From contig NZ_WMLB01000003.1 in assembly GCF_009709675.1 (NCBI RefSeq), forward strand, positions 53,116-117,115: a stretch of DNA of 64,000 nt, in the 5' to 3' direction. A program made the translations under genes and the position numbers. Every line of letters starts with the position of its first letter. Position 1 is the stretch's first letter. Shown here in pieces: positions 44,774 to 52,966 of this stretch. The notes under the pieces were generated by a model. The model made no database searches, had not been told where the DNA came from, and was given only the letters and a program-made list of their open reading frames with translations. This stretch comes from Agromyces bracchium (GTDB lineage Bacteria > Actinomycetota > Actinomycetes > Actinomycetales > Microbacteriaceae).

Positions 44774-45901
44774 ATGTCCCAGCCGTCGTCGATCGCGGGG
44801 ATCCTGCGGGAGCCCACGCGCACGACCGAGTCGATCGAGTCGAGCGCCCTCATCGTCGGGGCGATCGTCTTCGTCGTCGCCGCGCCGATCGGCCTCATCA
44901 TGTTCTGGGGTCGGAACCTGCCGATCGCCGGGGCGGGCTCGCTCGGCACGAGCGTTGCGATCGGGTCGGCGATCGCGGGCATCCTCGCCTTCGTCGCCGG
45001 GCGGATGGTGCTTCGCCGCCGGTTCGGTCCGGAACCCGACGACCCGGCCGTGGAGGACGCCGCCGCGACGCGGACCGCGACGGGGCCGCGCGGCGCCGAG
45101 GCGCCCCCGCTGCACTGGTTCGACGTCGCCGCGCTCTCGCTCGCCCACGGCGTCATCGCGCTGCTCGGCTGGACCGGACTCGCCGACGTGCTCGAGCAGA
45201 GCTTCCTCGGCGCGGAGGTCTTCCCGATCCCCGGCGCGCTCCTGTTCGGCGTCTCGCTCGCGCTGACCGCCTACGTCTGCTTCCTGTCGTCGGTGCGGAT
45301 GACGCCGATGCTGCTCTCGATCGTCCTCGCGGCGTTCCTCGTGGTCGGCGTCATCACCGCGATGCTGAGCTCGAGCGACCCGCTGTGGTGGGAGAAGAAC
45401 CTCAGCGCGCTCGGAATGACCGACGACGTGTCGGCGCTCGCGTTCAACCTCACGCTCATCATCGCGGGTGCGATCGTCACGATCGTCGCCCGGTACGCCA
45501 CCGCGGGCCTGCCGACGACGTCCGATCGCGATCGGAGCGGTCGCGACTTCGTGCGCTACGGCCTCGTCCTGATCGGCATCCTGCTCGCCTGCGTCGGCGT
45601 CTTCCCGGTCGACGAGTTCTTCTGGGTCCACAACTCCGTGGCGACCGGGATGGCCGTCGTGTACGCGGTGATCGTCATCGGGCTGCCGCGCTTCCTGCCG
45701 TCGATGCCGCGCGTGTTCGTGATGCTCGGCTGGGTCTACGTCGGCGTCATCGTGGTGCTGGGCGTCTTCTTCGCCGTGGGGTACTACAACCTCACCGCGG
45801 TCGAGCTCGTGGCTGGGCTGCTCATCTTCAGTTGGATCATCCTGTTCCTGCGGAACACCGGCTCGGTCGGGGCGAGGCGGGTCGTCGCCGTCACCGCCTG
45901 A
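44774..45901 (+). CDS. DUF998-like membrane protein
   Basis: 375 residues from the ATG after GGAGGAGCG. Ten or so membrane helices; the second half carries the DUF998-like block EKNLSALGMTDDVSALAFNLTLIIAGAIVTIVA and VGVFPVDEFFWVHNSVA. The first part is an additional two-helix region with a short charged loop. No enzymatic motif is visible and function is unknown. A strong bidirectional hairpin follows immediately. Confidence 0.8.
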   Translation: MSQPSSIAGILREPTRTTESIESSALIVGAIVFVVAAPIGLIMFWGRNLPIAGAGSLGTSVAIGSAIAGILAFVAGRMVLRRRFGPEPDDPAVEDAAATRTATGPRGAEAPPLHWFDVAALSLAHGVIALLGWTGLADVLEQSFLGAEVFPIPGALLFGVSLALTAYVCFLSSVRMTPMLLSIVLAAFLVVGVITAMLSSSDPLWWEKNLSALGMTDDVSALAFNLTLIIAGAIVTIVARYATAGLPTTSDRDRSGRDFVRYGLVLIGILLACVGVFPVDEFFWVHNSVATGMAVVYAVIVIGLPRFLPSMPRVFVMLGWVYVGVIVVLGVFFAVGYYNLTAVELVAGLLIFSWIILFLRNTGSVGARRVVAVTA

Positions 45902-45909
45902 GACGCCGA

Positions 45910-45939
45910 ACGGCCGGGCACCTCCGGGTGCCCGGCCGT
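45910..45939. terminator. Bidirectional terminator
   Basis: ACGGCCGGGCACC and GGTGCCCGGCCGT are perfect 13-bp arms with a TCCG loop, in the 51-bp gap between two convergent genes. Confidence 0.85.
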
Positions 45940-45952
45940 CCGTGGTCGTGCG

Positions 45953-46363
45953 TCAGGCGCCGAGCGCCTTGGCCTTGATGGCCTCGTACTCCTGCGCGTT
46001 GATCGTGCCGGCGTCGAGCAGCGCCTTCGCCTTCGCGATCTCGTCGGACGGGCTCGCGCCGCCCGCGGTCTGGCGGATGTACGCCTCGGTCGCGGCCTGC
46101 GCCTCGGATGCCTGCTTCGCCGAGCGCTTGGCCATGCCGTCACCGCGCGCGATGAGGTAGATCAGCGCCGTGAGGAAGGGCAGGAAGACCAGGAAGATGA
46201 TCCAGACCGCCTTCCACCAGCCGTTCAGCTGGTGGTCGCGGAAGAGGTCGCCGATGATCGCGAACAGGGCGAAGAGGTAGGCGATGAATGCGAAGCTCCA
46301 GAAGAAGATCCACACGAAGCTCCAGAAGTTGTCCCAGAAGTCCACGGGGGTTGCGCCTTTCAC
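45953..46363 (-). CDS. PLDc_N-SHOCT membrane protein
   Basis: 136 residues from a GTG; an in-frame GTG six codons later, preceded by AAAGG, is an alternative start. Two membrane helices with FWDNFWSFVWIFFWSFAFIAYLFALFAI and WWKAVWIIFLVFLPFLTALIYLIARG match the PLD nuclease N-terminal (PLDc_N) pattern. The C-terminus has a SHOCT motif: IAKAKALLDAGTINAQEYEAIKAKAL. SHOCT domains are often oligomerising tails. It faces the DUF6325/SHOCT cassette across a 164-bp gap, which suggests a shared biological theme. Confidence 0.85.
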   Translation of the reverse strand: MKGATPVDFWDNFWSFVWIFFWSFAFIAYLFALFAIIGDLFRDHQLNGWWKAVWIIFLVFLPFLTALIYLIARGDGMAKRSAKQASEAQAATEAYIRQTAGGASPSDEIAKAKALLDAGTINAQEYEAIKAKALGA

Positions 46364-46527
46364 GTCGTTGACGGGGACGCCGGATGCCGCCCCCGAGCGT
46401 CACACTAGCGGTGCGGCGGCTCTGGACGGGACGAATTCACGCAGAAGAGGTGAACTCTCTCCGCACGGGCCCTTCGGGTCTGGTGCCGCACGCGTCGCAG
46501 CCCTAAGGTGCTGATCGGGGGGTTGCG

Positions 46528-46959
46528 ATGACTGCATTCGAATACGGTCCGGTCGACGTCTACGTCGTGAGCTTCGAGGGCGATCGACTCGACGAGGCGA
46601 CGGCGACCGCGCTGGGTGAACTGATGGTCGGCGACGAGATCCGGCTGCTCGACCTGCTGATCGTCTCTCGTGGCGACGACGGCGAGGTCACGGTGCGCGA
46701 GTACGAGGAGTTCCGCGACGAGGCCGGCTTCACGGTCGTCGAGCTCGAGGCATCCGGCATCGTCGGCGACGAGGACATCGACGACCTGGCCGACTCGATC
46801 CCGCCCGGCACGTCGGGCGCGATCATGGCGATCGAGCTGCTGTGGGCGAAGAAGATCGCGTCGGCGTTCGCCGCGTCCGGCGGCGAGGTGCTGCAGGTCG
46901 AGCGCATCCCGGCCACGGTCGTGAACGAGGTGCTCGCCGAGGCGAGCTACGAGGAATAG
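46528..46959 (+). CDS. DUF6325-family protein
   Basis: 143 residues; the ATG follows GGGGGGTTGCG and a TAAGGT -10-like box lies at 46504-46509. It is soluble and acidic, with a ferredoxin-like alternation: YGPVDVYVVSFEGDRLDEATATALGELMVGDEIRLLDLLIVSR and LADSIPPGTSGAIMAIELLWAKKIASAFAASGGEVL. This pattern is that of DUF1269/DUF6325 proteins of unknown role. It heads a tight cassette with a SHOCT protein (10-base gap). Confidence 0.85.
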   Translation: MTAFEYGPVDVYVVSFEGDRLDEATATALGELMVGDEIRLLDLLIVSRGDDGEVTVREYEEFRDEAGFTVVELEASGIVGDEDIDDLADSIPPGTSGAIMAIELLWAKKIASAFAASGGEVLQVERIPATVVNEVLAEASYEE

Positions 46960-46968
46960 GGGGAGATC

Positions 46969-47331
46969 ATGCCGATCCGCAGGATGGGACGTCCGGGCCT
47001 GGTCGGGATGGCCGCGCGCACCGCGGTGGTCGCGGGAACCGCGACCGCGGTGAGCGGTCGCGTCGCGCACCGCCAGCAGGGGAGGTACGCCGACCAGCAG
47101 GCCGAGGAACAGGCCGCCGCGCAGCAGCAGTGGGAGGCCGAGCAGTACCAGGCGCAGCAGGCGGCAGCGCAGCAGGCGGCCATGCAGGCGCCGCCCCCGC
47201 CCCCGCCCGCCGCGCCTGCGGCCGGTGGGGTCGACGTCGTCGCCGAGCTCCAGAAGCTCGCCACGCTGAAGGAGCAGGGCATCCTGAGCGACGCGGAGTT
47301 CGCCGCGGCGAAGGCGAAGCTGCTGGGCTGA
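46969..47331 (+). CDS. Gln/Ala/Pro-rich SHOCT-domain protein
   Basis: 120 residues, 10 bases after the DUF6325 stop with GGGGAGATC as ribosome site. A short hydrophobic stretch (about 12-32), a Gln/Ala-rich predicted helix (QQQAEEQAAAQQQWEAEQYQAQQAAAQQ), a Pro run, and a C-terminal SHOCT motif (LQKLATLKEQGILSDAEFAAAKAKLLG). DUF6325-SHOCT pairs are common in actinobacteria; the function is unknown, possibly membrane-associated oligomerisation. Confidence 0.85.
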   Translation: MPIRRMGRPGLVGMAARTAVVAGTATAVSGRVAHRQQGRYADQQAEEQAAAQQQWEAEQYQAQQAAAQQAAMQAPPPPPPAAPAAGGVDVVAELQKLATLKEQGILSDAEFAAAKAKLLG

Positions 47332-47340
47332 CGGCGCGCG

Positions 47341-47964
47341 GTGACGGAGCACGAGACGCGCGACGGCTGGACGCGCGCCACGGAGATCGTGAGCGTCTTC
47401 CTGCTCTCGGTCATGGCCGTGCTCACGGCGTGGTGCGGCTTCGAGTCCTCCAAGTGGGGCGGCGAGATGTCGATCGCGTTCAGCCAGGCGTCCAGCGCGA
47501 GGATCCAGGCGGCGTCGGCCGAGGGTGAGGCGCGGTCGGCGCAGTCGTTCGACCTGACCATCTACGCCGCGTACGTCGAGGCGAACGGCAACGGCGAGGA
47601 GGAACTGGCGGAGTACATCCGCGCGCGGTTCACGCCGGAGTTCGAGGTCGCCTACGTGGAATGGGTCGCGGACGGCCAGGTGGAACGGTCGCCCTTCGCC
47701 CGCGACGAGTACGTGCCGGAGGGCACGCGCGAAGCCGAGGATCTGAATGCACGCGCCGACGCGAAGTTCGCGGAGGCGCTCGAGAACAACCAACGAGGCG
47801 ACAACTACTCGCTGCTCACGGTGCTGTTCGCGCTCGTGCTGTTCCTCACCGCCATGTCGCAGCGCGAGATCGTCACCTGGATGGCGCGCACGCTCCTCGG
47901 ACTCGCGGTGATCGCCGCGATCGTCGGCGTCGTCATCCTCTCGACCTTCCCGATCCGGATCTGA
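47341..47964 (+). CDS. Membrane protein with extracytoplasmic loop, unknown function
   Basis: 207 residues from GTG, 9 bases after the SHOCT gene. One helix near the N-terminus (VSVFLLSVMAVLTAWCGFES), a polar central region of about 110 residues, and two helices at the C-terminus (LTVLFALVLFLTAMS and LLGLAVIAAIVGVVILSTF). The arrangement (helix, SKWGGEMSIAFSQAS, loop, paired helices) resembles the DUF4337 type seen in other bacteria, a weak match. Its place in the cassette suggests work with the DUF6325 and SHOCT proteins. Confidence 0.75.
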   Translation: MTEHETRDGWTRATEIVSVFLLSVMAVLTAWCGFESSKWGGEMSIAFSQASSARIQAASAEGEARSAQSFDLTIYAAYVEANGNGEEELAEYIRARFTPEFEVAYVEWVADGQVERSPFARDEYVPEGTREAEDLNARADAKFAEALENNQRGDNYSLLTVLFALVLFLTAMSQREIVTWMARTLLGLAVIAAIVGVVILSTFPIRI

Positions 47965-47992
47965 CCGGACAAGGAGACGAGGAGGAGGGGAG

Positions 47993-48664
47993 ATGGGCGG
48001 AACGATCGGCGACATCCTGCCGCTCGCCGTGGGGATCGCGATCAGCCCGATCCCGATCATCGCGGCGATCCTGATGCTGCTCTCGCCGAAGGCGAGGTCC
48101 ACGAGCATCGGCTTCCTCGTCGGCTGGGTCCTCGGGATCGCGACCGCGGCGACGGTGTTCACCCTGCTCTCGGCGGTGCTGCCGCAGGGCGATGCGGATG
48201 ACCCGAAGCCGATCACCGCGGTGATGCAGCTCGTGCTCGGGGTCGGCCTGCTGTTCCTGGCCCTCCGACAGTGGCGGAGCCGGCCCGCACCCGGCGAGGA
48301 GCCGCCGTTGCCGAAGTGGATGGCGGGCATCGACGCCATGACCGCCGGCCGGGCGTTCGGGCTCGGGTTCCTGCTCGCGGCGGTGAACCCGAAGAACCTC
48401 CTGCTCGGTGCCGGCGCGGGCCTCGCGATCGGCTCGGCCGCACTCGGGGTCGGGCCCTCCGCGGTGGTGCTGCTCGTGTTCACCGTCGTCGCCGCGGCAT
48501 CCGTCGCCCTGCCGGTGATCGCCTACCTCGCGGCATCCGACCGCATGGCCGCGCCGCTCGAGCGCCTGCGCGGCTGGCTCGTGCACAACAACGCGACCGT
48601 CATGGCCGTGCTCCTCGTCGTGATCGGCGCCGTGCTGATCGGCAAGGGCATCGGCAACTTCTGA
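47993..48664 (+). CDS. GAP-family (LysE-like) membrane exporter
   Basis: 223 residues; GAGGAGGGGAG precedes the ATG. Six membrane helices with ILPLAVGIAISPIPIIAAILMLLSPKARSTSIGFLVGWVLGI at the start and FGLGFLLAAVNPKNLLLGAGAGLAIG in the middle, the landmarks of GAP/Sap (glycolipid-addressing) proteins. In mycobacteria relatives help move glycolipids to the surface. The cargo here is unknown. It is the last member of the cassette, about 50 bases before the alkylsulfatase gene. Confidence 0.85.
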   Translation: MGGTIGDILPLAVGIAISPIPIIAAILMLLSPKARSTSIGFLVGWVLGIATAATVFTLLSAVLPQGDADDPKPITAVMQLVLGVGLLFLALRQWRSRPAPGEEPPLPKWMAGIDAMTAGRAFGLGFLLAAVNPKNLLLGAGAGLAIGSAALGVGPSAVVLLVFTVVAAASVALPVIAYLAASDRMAAPLERLRGWLVHNNATVMAVLLVVIGAVLIGKGIGNF

Positions 48665-48713
48665 CCCCGGCGCCGCGGCGCCGCACCGTCCACGGGAAAC
48701 GGAGACAGGAACC

Positions 48714-50588
48714 ATGCAACAGAACGACGCGACCGAGGCCATCCGCGCCCAGCAGCGCGGGCTCGCGTCATCACTGCCGTTCGACGACCGGCGCGACTTC
48801 GACGCCGCCGACCGCGGATTCGTCGCGGCCTACGAGCCCGGCGAGGTCCGCGATGCGGACGGCGCGGTGGTGTGGGACGCGAACGAGTTCGCCTTCGTCA
48901 CCGGGGACGCGCCCGACACGGTGAACCCCAGCCTCTGGCGCCAGTCGACGCTCGCCTCGAAGCAGGGGCTCTACGCGGTCGCCGACGGCATCTACCAGGT
49001 GCGCGGGCTCGACCTCTCGAACGTGAGCTTCGTCGAGGGCGACGCCGGCGTCATCGTCATCGACCCGCTCATCTCGAAGGAGACCGCGGCCGCGGCGCTC
49101 GCGCTGTACCGTGCGCACCGCGGCGACCGGCCGGTCACGGCGGTCATCTTCACGCACAGTCACATCGACCACTTCGGCGGCGTGCTCGGCATCGTCGATC
49201 CGCAGGACGTGCGGCCGGGCGGCGTACAGGTCATCGCCCCGATCGGCATCGTCGGCGAGGCGGTCGCCGAGAACGTGTACGCGGGCACCGCGATGAGCCG
49301 GCGCGCGGGCTACATGTACGGCGCCGCGCTCGAGCGCGGCCCGAGGGGGGCGGTGGGCGCCGGCCTCGGCCAGTCGACCTCGAAGGGGCACCCGGCCATC
49401 GTCGTGCCGACGCTCGAGATCCGCACGACGGGCGAGACGCACGTCGTCGACGGCATCGAGATCGAGTTCCAGATGGCGCCCGGCACCGAGGCGCCCGCCG
49501 AGATGCACTTCCTCTTCCCGGGCAAGCGGGCACTGTGCATGGCCGAGAACGCCACGCACACCCTGCACAACCTGCTGACGCTGCGCGGCGCGCTCGTGCG
49601 CGACCCGCACGTGTGGTCGAAGTACCTCACCGAGGCGATCGAGCGCTTCGGCGACCGCATCGACGTGGTCTTCGCCTCGCACCACTGGCCCACCTGGGGT
49701 GCCGACGAGATCCGCGAGTTCCTCGGGCTGCAGCGCGACCTGTACGCGTACCTCCACGACCAGACCCTGCGCATGCTGAACCGGGGCATGACCGGCGCCG
49801 AGATCGCCGAGGAGATCCAGCTCCCGCCCGCGCTGGAGAACGCGTGGCATGCGCGCGGGTACTACGGCTCGGTCAGCCACAACGTGAAGGCGATCTACCA
49901 GCGCTACATGGGCTGGTTCGACGGCAACCCGGCGCGGCTCTGGCCGCACCCGCCGAAGCCGCTCGCCGAGCGGTACGTCGCCGCGATCGGCGGCCCGGAC
50001 CGCGTGGTCGAGGTCGCGCAGCAGGCCTTCGACGAGGGCGACTTCCGGTGGGCGGCGACCCTGCTCGACCACGCCGTGTTCGCCGACCCCGGCCACGAAG
50101 CGGCTCGCACGCTGTACGCCGACACGCTCGAGCAGCTCGCCTACGGCGCCGAGAACGGCACCTGGCGCAACTTCTTCCTGTCGGGCGCGACCGAACTGCG
50201 CGGCGAGAACTTCGGCACGCCGACCGCGACGGCGGCGCCCGAGATCCTCGCCCAGCTCTCGCCCGAGCAGCTGCTCGACGCGATCGCGATCAGCGTGGAC
50301 GGGCCGCGCGCCTGGGACCTCGACCTCGCGCTCGACCTGACGTTCACCGACGTCGGCCGGAACTTCCGCGTCACGCTGCGCAACGGGGTGCTCGTGTACG
50401 TCGAGAAGGCGGCCGACGAGGCGAGCGCGCAGGCCACCGTCGCGCTCGCGAAGCCGCGCATGCTCGCGCTCGTCGCCGGCGACCGCGAGAACCCGGGCAT
50501 CGACCGCCGGGGCGACACCGGCGTGCTCGATCGGCTCATGTCGGTGCTCCAGCCGGGCGATCCGTCGTTCGACATCGTGCTCCCGTGA
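48714..50588 (+). CDS. Alkyl sulfatase (SdsA1/BDS1-type MBL-fold hydrolase)
   Basis: 624 residues without a signal peptide; GGAGACAGGAACC precedes the ATG. The metallo-beta-lactamase core has FTHSHIDHFGG with zinc ligands His148, His150, Asp152 and His153, and MAENATHTLHNLLTLRGA and FASHHWPTWG downstream. It continues with the alkylsulfatase dimerisation domain (about 390-510) and a C-terminal SCP2-like hydrophobic domain (about 515-624), the standard three-part plan. It hydrolyses primary or secondary alkyl sulfates such as SDS. The lack of a secretion signal suggests cytoplasmic action. Confidence 0.93.
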   Translation: MQQNDATEAIRAQQRGLASSLPFDDRRDFDAADRGFVAAYEPGEVRDADGAVVWDANEFAFVTGDAPDTVNPSLWRQSTLASKQGLYAVADGIYQVRGLDLSNVSFVEGDAGVIVIDPLISKETAAAALALYRAHRGDRPVTAVIFTHSHIDHFGGVLGIVDPQDVRPGGVQVIAPIGIVGEAVAENVYAGTAMSRRAGYMYGAALERGPRGAVGAGLGQSTSKGHPAIVVPTLEIRTTGETHVVDGIEIEFQMAPGTEAPAEMHFLFPGKRALCMAENATHTLHNLLTLRGALVRDPHVWSKYLTEAIERFGDRIDVVFASHHWPTWGADEIREFLGLQRDLYAYLHDQTLRMLNRGMTGAEIAEEIQLPPALENAWHARGYYGSVSHNVKAIYQRYMGWFDGNPARLWPHPPKPLAERYVAAIGGPDRVVEVAQQAFDEGDFRWAATLLDHAVFADPGHEAARTLYADTLEQLAYGAENGTWRNFFLSGATELRGENFGTPTATAAPEILAQLSPEQLLDAIAISVDGPRAWDLDLALDLTFTDVGRNFRVTLRNGVLVYVEKAADEASAQATVALAKPRMLALVAGDRENPGIDRRGDTGVLDRLMSVLQPGDPSFDIVLP

Positions 50589-50610
50589 CGGCGGGAGGGG
50601 AGGCGCCGCC

Positions 50611-50616
50611 TAGGGT
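50611..50616 (+). promoter_or_regulatory. -10 box TAGGGT, leaderless promoter of the AI-2E transporter gene
   Basis: TAGGGT stands six bases before the GTG at 50623. The same hexamer at the same distance precedes the gene at 39353. Confidence 0.6.
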
Positions 50617-50622
50617 GGGTCC

Positions 50623-51753
50623 GTGACCGACCAGGCGCCTCCCGTCCCAGCCTCCGCCCCCGACGACGGCTCGAGCGCGCGAGACGGCGGCGCGAGCCTC
50701 CGCGCCGGCGTGACCGTGATCGCCGTGCTGCTCGTGCTCGCCGCCCTCTGGTTCGCGCGCGAGCTCGTCGCGCCCCTCGCGCTCGCCGTGGTGCTCGTCG
50801 TGATCGTGCACCCGATCCGGCATCCGCTCGAGCGGCGCGGCTGGCCGCGCTGGGCGGCCACGACCGTCGTGATCGCGGTCGCGTACCTGATCCTCGCGGT
50901 GCTCGCGGCGCTGCTCGTGTTCGCGGGGGTCGAGTTCGCCGACCTCGTGGTCGACGTCGTCGACGAGCTGCAGGCGGCCGTGGCATCCGTCGCCGCCTGG
51001 CTCGCATCGGTCGGGCTCGGCGAGCAGCTGGCGGATGCCACGGCGTCGGCGCTCGACCCGTCGGCGCTGCTCGACCTCGCGCAGGGCCTCGGCGGGTGGC
51101 TGCTCGGGTTCCTCACCGCCGCGTTCTTCGTGCTCGCGTACGTGATCTTCATGGCGGCCGACGCCGCACGCTACCGACGGGCCGAGCGCGCCTTCGGCGC
51201 CGGCATCCGCCCCCGGCTCGATCGCATCCGCGCGCTGAACTCCTCGGTCCGGCGCTACTACGTGGTCAACGCGTCGTTCGGCGCGATCGTCGCGGTGATC
51301 GACGGCCTCGCGCTGTGGGCGCTCGGCATCCCGATCCCGGCGGTGTGGGCGATCCTCGCGTTCGTCACGAACTTCATCCCCAACATCGGGTTCGTACTCG
51401 GCCTCATCCCGCCGGCGGTGCTCGCGTTCGTGGTGGGCGGCGTGCCGCTGCTGCTCGTCGTGATCGCCGTCTACTCGGTCGTGAACGTCGTGCTGCAGGT
51501 GCTCGTGCAGCCGAAGTTCGTGAGCGACGCCGTCGACCTCTCGCTCACGCTGAGCTTCTTCTCGGTCGTGTTCTGGACGTTCGTGATCGGCCCGCTCGGC
51601 GCGATCCTCTCGATCCCGCTCACGCTCGCCGCGCGCGAGGCGCTGCTCGCCGACCGCGACGGGTGGCTCCGCTGGCTGTCGGGGAACGCCGCGATCAGCT
51701 CGCCTCCGGTCTCGCCTCCCGAACCTCTGGATCAGGACAGCCCCGCCGGTTAG
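50623..51753 (+). CDS. AI-2E family (PerM-like) transporter
   Basis: 376 residues from GTG. Eight predicted helices with the family pattern: RELVAPLALAVVLVVIVHPIRHPLERRGWPRWAAT in the first third, an amphipathic cytosolic segment, and IPIPAVWAILAFVTNFIPNIGFVLGLIPPAVLAFVVGG then VVNVVLQVLVQPKFVSDAVDLSLTLSFFSVVFWTFVIGPLGAILSIPLTL in the last. Family members export diverse small molecules. Its stop codon overlaps the TAGTCT box that probably drives the following PKS operon. Confidence 0.9.
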   Translation: MTDQAPPVPASAPDDGSSARDGGASLRAGVTVIAVLLVLAALWFARELVAPLALAVVLVVIVHPIRHPLERRGWPRWAATTVVIAVAYLILAVLAALLVFAGVEFADLVVDVVDELQAAVASVAAWLASVGLGEQLADATASALDPSALLDLAQGLGGWLLGFLTAAFFVLAYVIFMAADAARYRRAERAFGAGIRPRLDRIRALNSSVRRYYVVNASFGAIVAVIDGLALWALGIPIPAVWAILAFVTNFIPNIGFVLGLIPPAVLAFVVGGVPLLLVVIAVYSVVNVVLQVLVQPKFVSDAVDLSLTLSFFSVVFWTFVIGPLGAILSIPLTLAAREALLADRDGWLRWLSGNAAISSPPVSPPEPLDQDSPAG

Positions 51754-51756
51754 TCT
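51751..51756 (+). promoter_or_regulatory. -10 box TAGTCT ahead of the PKS operon
   Basis: TAGTCT overlaps the transporter stop codon. Transcription from it would begin about 51763, giving a short leader with GGGGAGAGGGGG before the 12-codon ORF. Confidence 0.45.
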
Positions 51757-51779
51757 GCAAGCGGGGAGAGGGGGCACCC

Positions 51780-51818
51780 ATGCCGCAGCGACGAACCGAT
51801 CCGAGGCCGACGGCATGA
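51780..51818 (+). CDS. 12-residue ORF translationally linked to the PKS gene
   Basis: ATG to TGA encodes MPQRRTDPRPTA. It has a strong purine-rich ribosome site (GGGGAGAGGGGGCACCC), stronger than that of the PKS gene itself, and its TGA overlaps the PKS ATG as ATGA. Ribosomes finishing this ORF could restart at the PKS gene, so it may set PKS translation. A regulatory or merely structural role is inferred. Confidence 0.45.
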   Translation: MPQRRTDPRPTA

Positions 51819-52963
51819 GCGCGGGGGTGCACCTCAGGGGTCTTTCGACCGCCGTCCCGCCCACCGTCCTCCCGCAACCCGCCGTCCGCGACGTGTTCGC
51901 GGCGCAGACCGGCCTCAACCGGCTCGCGCAGCGCATCATCACGACCTCGTTCGACGTCTCGGGGATCGAGCGCCGGTACAGCGTGCTCGAGGAGCTCACG
52001 TTCGACGAACGCGACGACGAGCCGGTCTTCTTCGATCGCGCGTCGGGCGACCTCCTGCTGCCGGGAACGAAGGCGCGCAACGAGATCTATGCGACCGAGG
52101 CGACGAAGATGTACCTCGAGGCGGGGCGGCGCGCCATCGCCGCGACGCCCGGCATCGAGGCATCCGACATCACGCACGTCGTGACCGTGTCGTGCACCGG
52201 GTTCTACGCCCCCGGACCCGACTACATGCTCGTGCGCGACCTCGGGCTCGGCCCCGCGGTGCAGCGCTACCACCTCGGCTTCATGGGCTGCTACGCCTCG
52301 TTGCCCGCGCTGCGCAACGCCGCGCAGTTCTGCGAGGCCGACCCCGACGCGGTCGTGCTCGTCGTGAGCGTCGAGCTCTGCACGCTGCACCTGCGCTCGT
52401 CGAACGACCCCGACACCATCGTCGCGTCGTCGCTGTTCGCCGACGGCGCGGGTGCGGGGATCGTGACGGCGCGGCCGCTCGAGGAGGGCGAGCGCGCGTT
52501 CGCCCTGGATCGCTTCGAGACGCGCATCACGCCGGTGGGCGAGGGCGACATGGCGTGGAAGATCGGCGACCACGGCTTCGAGATGGTGCTCTCCAACGCG
52601 ATCCCGGCGATCATCGACGACCACATCACGGGCGCGCTCGAACCGCTGTTCGCGCCCGATGACGACCTCGCCGAGGCGCTGGCGACGGATGCCGCATCCG
52701 ACCACGTCGCGCACTGGGCCATCCATCCCGGGGGGCGCAGCATCCTCGACAAGGTCGAGTCCCGCCTGAAGCTCACCGAGCCGCAGCTCGAGCCCGCCCG
52801 CGAGACGCTGCGCGACTACGGCAACATGTCGAGCGCGACCGTGCTCTTCGTGCTCCGCAACATCCTCGACCGGGCGTCGTCGGCCGACGGCGACCGGGTC
52901 GCGGCGATGGCCTTCGGGCCGGGACTCACCGTCGAGTCCGCGCTGATGACCGTGAAGGGGTGA
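51815..52963 (+). CDS. Type III polyketide synthase
   Basis: 382 residues. The catalytic triad of chalcone/alkylresorcinol synthases is intact: Cys159 in GFMGCYAS, His304 in HWAIHPGG and Asn337 in YGNMSSAT. The N-terminal half has the usual KIITTSFDVSGIERRY-like and TGFYAPGPDYMLVRDLGL segments. It condenses a CoA starter (often a long-chain acyl in actinobacteria) with malonyl-CoA to resorcinols, resorcylic acids or pyrones. It is followed four bases later by a methyltransferase and then a FAD monooxygenase, the same order of activities as the SrsABC phenolic lipid operon of Streptomyces griseus. Confidence 0.94.
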   Translation: MSAGVHLRGLSTAVPPTVLPQPAVRDVFAAQTGLNRLAQRIITTSFDVSGIERRYSVLEELTFDERDDEPVFFDRASGDLLLPGTKARNEIYATEATKMYLEAGRRAIAATPGIEASDITHVVTVSCTGFYAPGPDYMLVRDLGLGPAVQRYHLGFMGCYASLPALRNAAQFCEADPDAVVLVVSVELCTLHLRSSNDPDTIVASSLFADGAGAGIVTARPLEEGERAFALDRFETRITPVGEGDMAWKIGDHGFEMVLSNAIPAIIDDHITGALEPLFAPDDDLAEALATDAASDHVAHWAIHPGGRSILDKVESRLKLTEPQLEPARETLRDYGNMSSATVLFVLRNILDRASSADGDRVAAMAFGPGLTVESALMTVKG

Positions 52964-52966
52964 CGG

